DNA from: Pseudomonadota bacterium
GTDB taxonomy: Bacteria > Pseudomonadota > Alphaproteobacteria > Rhizobiales > Xanthobacteraceae
Length of the DNA stretch: 11,354 nt
Direction of reading: 5' to 3'
Assembly (NCBI GenBank): GCA_023405565.1
Contig: JAEXXW010000637.1
Span: 1-11,354 of the forward strand
Shown: piece after piece, positions 8,001 to 11,354 of the stretch
Position numbering within the stretch: the stretch's first letter is position 1
Layout: each line of letters begins with the position of its first letter
Notes under the pieces: model-generated
What the model was told of the DNA's origin: nothing
What the model saw: only the letters and a program-made list of their open reading frames with translations
Databases searched by the model: none
Made by a program: the position numbers and the translations under genes

Positions 8001-8672
8001 CGCTGTCTGGTTGGCGAGGACATCCCGTTGAATGACGGATGTCTCAAGCCGATAGAGATTGTCATTCCGCAAGGCACGTTCCTGTCTCCTGCGCCTGGCG
8101 CAGCCGTAGTGGCGGGCAACACGGAGGTCAGTCAGGCCGTTTGCGGTGCGCTTTTCGGTGCGCTGGGAGTGCTCGCATGCAGCCAGGGAACAATGAACAA
8201 CTTCCTTTTTGGTAACGCCGCTTATCAATATTACGAAACGATATGTGGCGGTAGCGGCGCGGGGATGACCCTCGATGGCAATTTCTTCGGTGGCGCTTCG
8301 GCTACACAAGTGCATATGACCAATACCAGGATGACGGATCCTGAAATTCTAGAGTTACGATATCCGGTCCGTTTGCTCGATTTCTCGATCAGGCATGGTT
8401 CAGGCGGTGTGGGTCGCTGGCGCGGCGGCGATGGTGCGGTCCGGCGCCTCGAGTTTCTCGAGCCAATGACGGCCGTGATTGTCGCTTCACGACGGAATGT
8501 TTCTCCATTTGGTCTCGCTGGTGGCCAGGATGGCGCGCCCGGCCGGCAATGGGTTGAACGCGTTAACGGCGATCACACGCCCCTCGCATCTTCAGGCCGG
8601 GCCGAACTGGAAGCGGGCGACATATTTGTGATCGAGACGCCTGGCGGTGGCGGTTACGGCGTTGCGGCTTAA
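5055..8672 (+). CDS. Fused HyuA-HyuB hydantoinase/5-oxoprolinase-family protein
   Basis: A 1205-residue ATP-dependent cyclic-amide hydrolase candidate carrying both subunits in one chain. The N-terminal HyuA part (about 1-690) has the ASKHA-type phosphate motif DRGGTFTD at 10-17, GTTVATNALLERKG near 71-84, a second nucleotide motif FDMGGTSTDVALY from Asp283, and a C-terminal HyuA domain. The HyuB part starts near residue 692 (DPVLLELFNNLFMSVAEQ) and shows NNPFNGGTHLPD from Asn778, the histidine-rich GHHADVGGTTPGS around His813, and the glycine-rich tail GGGGYG. Length and domain order match single-chain 5-oxoprolinases. In many bacteria the two halves are separate hyuA and hyuB genes. Family members hydrolyse 5-oxoproline, N-methylhydantoin or caprolactam with ATP, and relatives carboxylate acetone or acetophenone. 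No carboxylase gamma-type subunit is seen here. Its position between a monooxygenase set and an electron-transfer pair argues for a catabolic substrate rather than glutathione-cycle 5-oxoproline, but this is inference. Confidence 0.93.
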   Translation: MSSGWQFWVDRGGTFTDIVARDPSGRLSTHKLLSENPEHYSDATIAGIKQILDIALDQPIPSGLVDTVKMGTTVATNALLERKGERTLLIVNEGFRDALRIGDQARPRLFDLNIALPSPLYSKVVEISGRIDVHGKELSALDEASIRSMLDAARGEGFSSCAIVLMHAWKYGDHERRVAALARAAGFTQISASHEVSPLLRLIPRGHTAVVDAYLSPILRRYVDRVAAELGDAKLYFIQSNGGLVDAPHFQGKDAILSGPAGGIVGAARTASMAGFDEIIGFDMGGTSTDVALYAGTFQRTFDTEVAGVRIRAPMMAIHTVAAGGGSILHFDGSRFRVGPDSAGANPGPASYRRGGPLTVTDANVCVGKIQPRHFPAIFGPNGDQLLDADIVRERFSRLADEIAAATGERRDIRDIAEGYLRIAVANMANAIKQVSVQKGYDVTRFALQCFGGAGGQHACLVADELRMDTVFIHPYAGVLSAYGMGLADQAVMREQTVEVAFSPDALVALEQHAAKLAHSAAQALVEQGAAPAAIVIERKVHLRYSGTEAALPVSFASYRDMVAAFTAAHRARFGFATPDRALIAETVTIEAIYPGEPVHETTLLARSAEPLTAIDHVELWSNGQSYRAPVYDRSTLRAGDHIAGPALIRESAATTIVEPGWMAEVTTLDHLILRRAAARTLASAAGTEKADPVLLELFNNLFMSVAEQTGAVLQNTSMSVNIKERLDFSCAIFDANGNLVANAPHVPVHLGAMGESVRTVLRRRKSTLRPGDVVALNNPFNGGTHLPDITVITPVFDKDESSIRFFVGSRGHHADVGGTTPGSTPPNSHTLEEEGVVIDDFLLMDQGHFRETEFRELLAQARYPARNPDVNVADIKAQVAANEAGVHELNRIVAHWGWDTVSLYMRHVMDNAEESVRRVIARIGDGQFSYTMDDGSPLQVRVSVNKETRSAIVDFTGTGAQRGDNFNAPPAVTRAAVLYVFRCLVGEDIPLNDGCLKPIEIVIPQGTFLSPAPGAAVVAGNTEVSQAVCGALFGALGVLACSQGTMNNFLFGNAAYQYYETICGGSGAGMTLDGNFFGGASATQVHMTNTRMTDPEILELRYPVRLLDFSIRHGSGGVGRWRGGDGAVRRLEFLEPMTAVIVASRRNVSPFGLAGGQDGAPGRQWVERVNGDHTPLASSGRAELEAGDIFVIETPGGGGYGVAA

Positions 8673-8693
8673 TCTCAAAGGCGAGGCTTGCGG

Positions 8694-9467
8694 ATGAGCA
8701 ATCTCAACTCCGAGACTGTACTCGACGTGCATCATTGGACTGACACGCTCTTCAGTTTCACAACGACACGGGATCCCGGTTTCCGGTTTATCAATGGCCA
8801 ATTCACCATGATTGGTCTGGAGGTGGATGGGAAGCCCCTGATGCGCGCCTATAGCATGGCGAGTTCGAATTATGAGGAGCAACTCGAGTTTTTCAGCATC
8901 AAGGTTCCCAATGGTCCGCTGACGTCACGGCTGCAGCACCTTAAAAAAGGCGACAGGGTTCTGGTTGGCCGCAAGGCGACGGGGACATTGGTGCATGACA
9001 GCCTGCTGCCGGGCGAAAATCTGTATCTTCTTGGCACCGGTACAGGTCTTGCGCCTTTTCTCAGCGTGATCAAGGATCCGGAGACCTATGAACGGTTCGC
9101 CAAGGTCATTCTGGTGCATGGATGCCGGTTTATCCGGGAGCTAACCTATCAGAAGCTGATTACTGAAGAGCTGCCACACGACGAGTTTATTGGAGAGCAG
9201 GCTCGTCAGCAGCTCATCTATTATCCTATGGTCACCCGTGAAGAGTTTCAGAACCGAGGTCGCATCACGGACGCATTGTCCTCGAACAAACTGCCATCGG
9301 ATCTTGGCCTTTTGCCGATTGACCCGTCACGTGACCGGATCATGATGTGCGGCAGTCCTGCGATGTTAGCCGATATGGTCAAGCTTCTTGACGATAAGGA
9401 GTTCCTCGAAGGCAGCAACGCCGAGCCCGGGCACTATGTGATCGAGAAAGCTTTTGTCGAACGATAA
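8694..9467 (+). CDS. fpr: Ferredoxin--NADP reductase (bacterial Fpr type)
   Basis: A 257-residue cytoplasmic FAD enzyme that exchanges electrons between NADPH and ferredoxin or flavodoxin. The FAD-binding RAYSMASS motif begins at Arg51, and the second FAD-contact stretch follows at about 68-80 (SIKVPNGPLTSRLQ). The NADP domain starts with LLGTGTGLAPFLS at 112-124 and continues with VHGCR near 141-145 and the MMCGSPAML motif near 217-225. The end HYVIEKAFVER matches the C-terminal extension of the Azotobacter/alphaproteobacterial Fpr class rather than plant-type enzymes that end in tyrosine. The ATG at 8694 is preferred over an in-frame TTG at 8688 because GAGG (8683-8686) is 7 nt upstream. 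It lies 21 bp after the HyuAB gene and 45 bp before the ferredoxin, so the three are probably co-transcribed. The ferredoxin next door is its obvious partner. Confidence 0.93.
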   Translation: MSNLNSETVLDVHHWTDTLFSFTTTRDPGFRFINGQFTMIGLEVDGKPLMRAYSMASSNYEEQLEFFSIKVPNGPLTSRLQHLKKGDRVLVGRKATGTLVHDSLLPGENLYLLGTGTGLAPFLSVIKDPETYERFAKVILVHGCRFIRELTYQKLITEELPHDEFIGEQARQQLIYYPMVTREEFQNRGRITDALSSNKLPSDLGLLPIDPSRDRIMMCGSPAMLADMVKLLDDKEFLEGSNAEPGHYVIEKAFVER

Positions 9468-9512
9468 ATCCTGAGCAGTTTGGCTTTTCGTGTCGTCTCG
9501 AGGGAAAGTGTG

Positions 9513-9851
9513 ATGACTTACGTTGTCAATGACAATTGCATCCGCTGTAAGTTCACCGATTGCGTAGAAGTGTGTCCGGTCGATTGTTTTTACGAAGGCG
9601 AGAATATGCTCGTTATCAATGCCGATGAGTGCATTGATTGCGGTGTTTGCGAGCCGGAATGTCCGGTCGAGGCCATCAAGCCCGATACGGAGCCAGGCCT
9701 GGACAAGTGGCTTGCGCTGAACGCGACCTACGCAAAGATCTGGCCCAATATCACCGTGAAGAAAGAACCGCCAGCCGACCATAAAGATTGGGAGGGCAAG
9801 GAAAGAAAGGAGCAGTATTTCTCGCCAGAACCGGGACGGGACGCGCAGTAA
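9513..9851 (+). CDS. fdxA: 7Fe ferredoxin ([3Fe-4S][4Fe-4S], FdxA type)
   Basis: A 112-residue soluble electron carrier of the Azotobacter FdI class. The first cluster motif has Cys9, Cys12, Cys17 and Cys21-Pro; the second has Cys40, Cys43, Cys46 and Cys50-Pro. By homology with FdI, Cys9, Cys17 and Cys50 hold the [3Fe-4S] cluster and Cys21, Cys40, Cys43 and Cys46 hold the [4Fe-4S] cluster, with Cys12 and Cys25 left free. The roughly 55-residue tail ([18 protein letters not shown] and beyond) is the usual C-terminal extension, and the length suits alphaproteobacterial FdxA. The ATG at 9513, with AGGGA at 9501-9505, is preferred to an upstream in-frame TTG at 9480. Placed right behind the reductase gene, it should be reduced by it. 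The terminal acceptor, which could be an oxygenase, P450 or other redox enzyme, is not in the window. Confidence 0.95.
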   Translation: MTYVVNDNCIRCKFTDCVEVCPVDCFYEGENMLVINADECIDCGVCEPECPVEAIKPDTEPGLDKWLALNATYAKIWPNITVKKEPPADHKDWEGKERKEQYFSPEPGRDAQ

Positions 9852-9907
9852 GTCTTTGTGGGTTATGAAGTCTACTTGAAGCGACAGCGGAAAATTGTCG
9901 TAAACCC
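9852..9907. other. Convergent intergenic region with weak stem pairings
   Basis: These 56 bp separate the ends of the ferredoxin and the minus-strand ATPase genes. CGACA (9882-9886) pairs with TGTCG (9896-9900), and outside it GGGTT (9860-9864) can pair with AACCC (9903-9907). Convergent genes often share a terminator, but the stems are only 5 bp and neither is followed by a proper T-run, so this is only a weak candidate for a bidirectional terminator. Confidence 0.2.
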
Positions 9908-10699
9908 TCAAGCCTCAACCGGTTGTTCGGTGTTGAAGCCGATATCGTTCCAGATTGTCTCGACGATGTCCCGGAATTCCGGCAGCAAGCGAACCGATCG
10001 ATAGTCGCGAGGTCGCGGCAAATTAATCTTGTAGTCGGCGTGAATGCGGCCTGGCGCTGCGGCCATCACGATCACCCGATCCGACAAACCCACGGCCTCT
10101 TCGATATCATGGGTGATGAAGATGACGCTCTTGGCCTCCTTGCTCCAAATGCGAAGCAGTTCGCGCCCCATGAGCATTTTGGTCATCGCATCGAGCGCAC
10201 CGAATGGTTCATCCATGAGATAGAGATCGGGCGCGTAGGCGAGCAACCGGCCAAGCGCGACGCGCTGGCGCATTCCACCGGACAACGCGGCCGGCAGATA
10301 ATGGCCATAAGCACCAAGTCCAAGGAGTTCGAGCAATTGCGCGATCCGCGTCGGCCATTCAGTCTTGGCGACACCGCCCAACTGAAGAGCGACTTCGATA
10401 TTCTGGGTGACGGTGGCCCAAGGCATCAGGGTGTCGCGTTGGAACATAAAGCCCACTTTCGGAGGCGGGCCCTCAACGCGTTGGCCCCGGATAAAGACCT
10501 GTCCCGCGGTCGGTGGTACCAAACCGGAGATGATCCGCAGCAAAGTGGATTTACCGCACCCGCTCGGTCCGACAATCGAGAGAAATTCTCCCTCACCCAG
10601 CGTGAGGGAGATATTGCCGAGCACGGGCGGGCGGGAGCCTTGAGCGTTATCGAAAACTTTCGACACACCTTCGACGACGACATGGCTCTGCGCTTGCAA
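9908..10699 (-). CDS. ABC transporter ATP-binding protein, nitrate/sulfonate/taurine type
   Basis: A 263-residue ATPase subunit of an importer in the SsuB/TauB/NrtD class, working at the inner face of the cytoplasmic membrane. All motifs are intact: Walker A GPSGCGKST at 44-52, Q-loop Gln87 in MFQRDTLMPW, signature LSGGMRQ at 139-145, Walker B LYLMDEP at 159-165, D-loop GALD, and switch His197 in ITHDIEEA. The MFQRDTLMPW sequence after the Q-loop is characteristic of this class. The start is a TTG at 10699; no ATG fits upstream in the frame before the neighbouring gene's stop, and the Shine-Dalgarno (GAGAGAAA region) is weak. The preceding substrate-binding gene ends 42 bp away in the same direction, so they form one operon. 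The permease gene expected with them is absent here and probably lies beyond the right edge. The transported compound cannot be named. Confidence 0.93.
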   Translation of the reverse strand: MQAQSHVVVEGVSKVFDNAQGSRPPVLGNISLTLGEGEFLSIVGPSGCGKSTLLRIISGLVPPTAGQVFIRGQRVEGPPPKVGFMFQRDTLMPWATVTQNIEVALQLGGVAKTEWPTRIAQLLELLGLGAYGHYLPAALSGGMRQRVALGRLLAYAPDLYLMDEPFGALDAMTKMLMGRELLRIWSKEAKSVIFITHDIEEAVGLSDRVIVMAAAPGRIHADYKINLPRPRDYRSVRLLPEFRDIVETIWNDIGFNTEQPVEA

Positions 10700-10741
10700 C
10701 GTCTGTTTCTCTCGTGATGGCGATATGGAGCAGTCTCCGGC

Positions 10742-11354
10742 TCAATTGGCCAAGAGTGCGGGATCGAACGTTTCCTGCAAAGTGACGGGCTTCAGGCTTG
10801 GGTCCGCAGATATCAGGATATCATTCAGATTTTTGATGGATTCCGCCGTCACGTTGCCACCTTTCGGGGTGCGTTCCACGGCACTTTTGGCAACCTCGGC
10901 TATAAGCTCTTCCGAAAAGTTCGGATACATCTTCGCGATCGTTTTGCGAGCGAGATCAGGATCTTTTTCGACATCCGCGATCGCCCGTCCAAGCGCGCGA
11001 GTGAAGGCCTTTGCCACGGCAGGATTTTCTTTCACCCAGCTTTCAAGCGCGAGCGCGGCGTATGACGGGTAGGGCAACTCACGATAATCAAGAACGATCT
11101 TGTATGCATTCGGATCCTTCAGAAGTGCCGCGACTTCGGTCAGGATCACAAGGCCGGCATCGATTTGTCCGCTATCGATTGCCGCGCGCATGGCGGCACC
11201 GGTGCCGGCGCCCACAATCTCGAAATCCCGTTCGGGACTGAGCTTGAGCTCCTTGATGGAATAACGCAGCGTATTGTCAGTCAGGCTGCCGGGAGAAGTG
11301 ATGCCGACCTTCTTGCCCTTCATGCTGGCCAGATCCTTATAGGGGGCGGTTGCC
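10742..11354 (-). CDS. ABC transporter substrate-binding protein, NMT1/SsuA-like (N-terminal part beyond the right edge)
   Basis: The C-terminal 204 or so residues of a periplasmic binding protein of the NMT1/THI5-like, SsuA/TauA group, the family that pairs with this ATPase class. The frame stays open to the edge. The first visible residues ATAPYKDLASMKGKKVGITSPGS are the typical mid-protein stretch where the second lobe begins, so the internal ATG at 11323 is not the real start, and the signal peptide and first lobe are outside the window. Visible features include GAGTGAAMRAAIDSGQIDAG, the hinge-region pattern seen across this family, and VKENPAVAKAFTRALGRA near the end. The family binds nitrate, alkanesulfonates, taurine, thiamine precursors or aromatic acids, so the ligand is open. 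Confidence 0.88.
   Translation of the reverse strand, partial: ATAPYKDLASMKGKKVGITSPGSLTDNTLRYSIKELKLSPERDFEIVGAGTGAAMRAAIDSGQIDAGLVILTEVAALLKDPNAYKIVLDYRELPYPSYAALALESWVKENPAVAKAFTRALGRAIADVEKDPDLARKTIAKMYPNFSEELIAEVAKSAVERTPKGGNVTAESIKNLNDILISADPSLKPVTLQETFDPALLAN

Noticed and set aside
9923..10717. A 264-codon plus-strand frame opposite the ABC ATPase gene
   Set aside because: The minus-strand frame contains every ABC ATPase motif in order. The plus-strand frame has none and is a mirror of it.
1..11354. Search for mobile elements, tRNA genes, attachment sites, CRISPR repeats or toxin-antitoxin pairs
   Set aside because: By eye I found no transposase or integrase motifs, no cloverleaf-forming sequence, no regularly spaced repeats, and no gene-free stretch longer than about 150 bp that could hide them.

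Overview
This is a protein-rich accessory (catabolic) segment, most likely from an alphaproteobacterium of the rhizobial/Brucella type. The assignment rests on moderately high G+C, the close resemblance of the 7Fe ferredoxin to alphaproteobacterial FdxA as I remember it, the bacterial Fpr-type reductase, and the abundance of ABC importers beside degradative enzymes. It is an inference: there is no rRNA or other phylogenetic marker. No tRNA, rRNA, CRISPR array, insertion sequence or integrase was seen.

Layout. Plus strand, 2-1210: periplasmic substrate-binding protein of the branched-chain amino acid/amide type, with its extreme 5' end outside the window. An 84-bp gap holds a strong 14-bp stem-loop (1231-1270). 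Next comes a tightly coupled set, 1295-4909: FAD-dependent aromatic-type monooxygenase, a DUF2783 small protein (ATGA overlap), an alpha/beta hydrolase (GTGA overlap) and a single-domain VOC metalloenzyme. A 145-bp AT-rich intergenic region (4910-5054) carries a concentric 41-bp interrupted palindrome that overlaps a promoter-like -35 box. It is followed by a large fused HyuA-HyuB hydantoinase/5-oxoprolinase-type ATPase (5055-8672), an Fpr-type ferredoxin-NADP reductase (8694-9467) and an FdxA-type 7Fe ferredoxin (9513-9851). Convergent on the minus strand are the ATPase (9908-10699) and the substrate-binding protein (10742 to beyond 11354) of a nitrate/sulfonate/taurine-type importer; its permease is not in the window.

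How the genes may work together. The content suggests uptake of a small (possibly N-heterocyclic or amide-containing) compound, hydroxylation by the flavoprotein, further attack by the VOC enzyme and hydrolase, and ATP-dependent opening of a lactam/imide/hydantoin-like ring by the HyuAB fusion. The Fpr/ferredoxin pair would pass NADPH electrons to an acceptor, perhaps an oxygenase, that is not visible here. The substrate cannot be named from sequence. I regard the whole as an uncharacterised catabolic cluster rather than a known named pathway.
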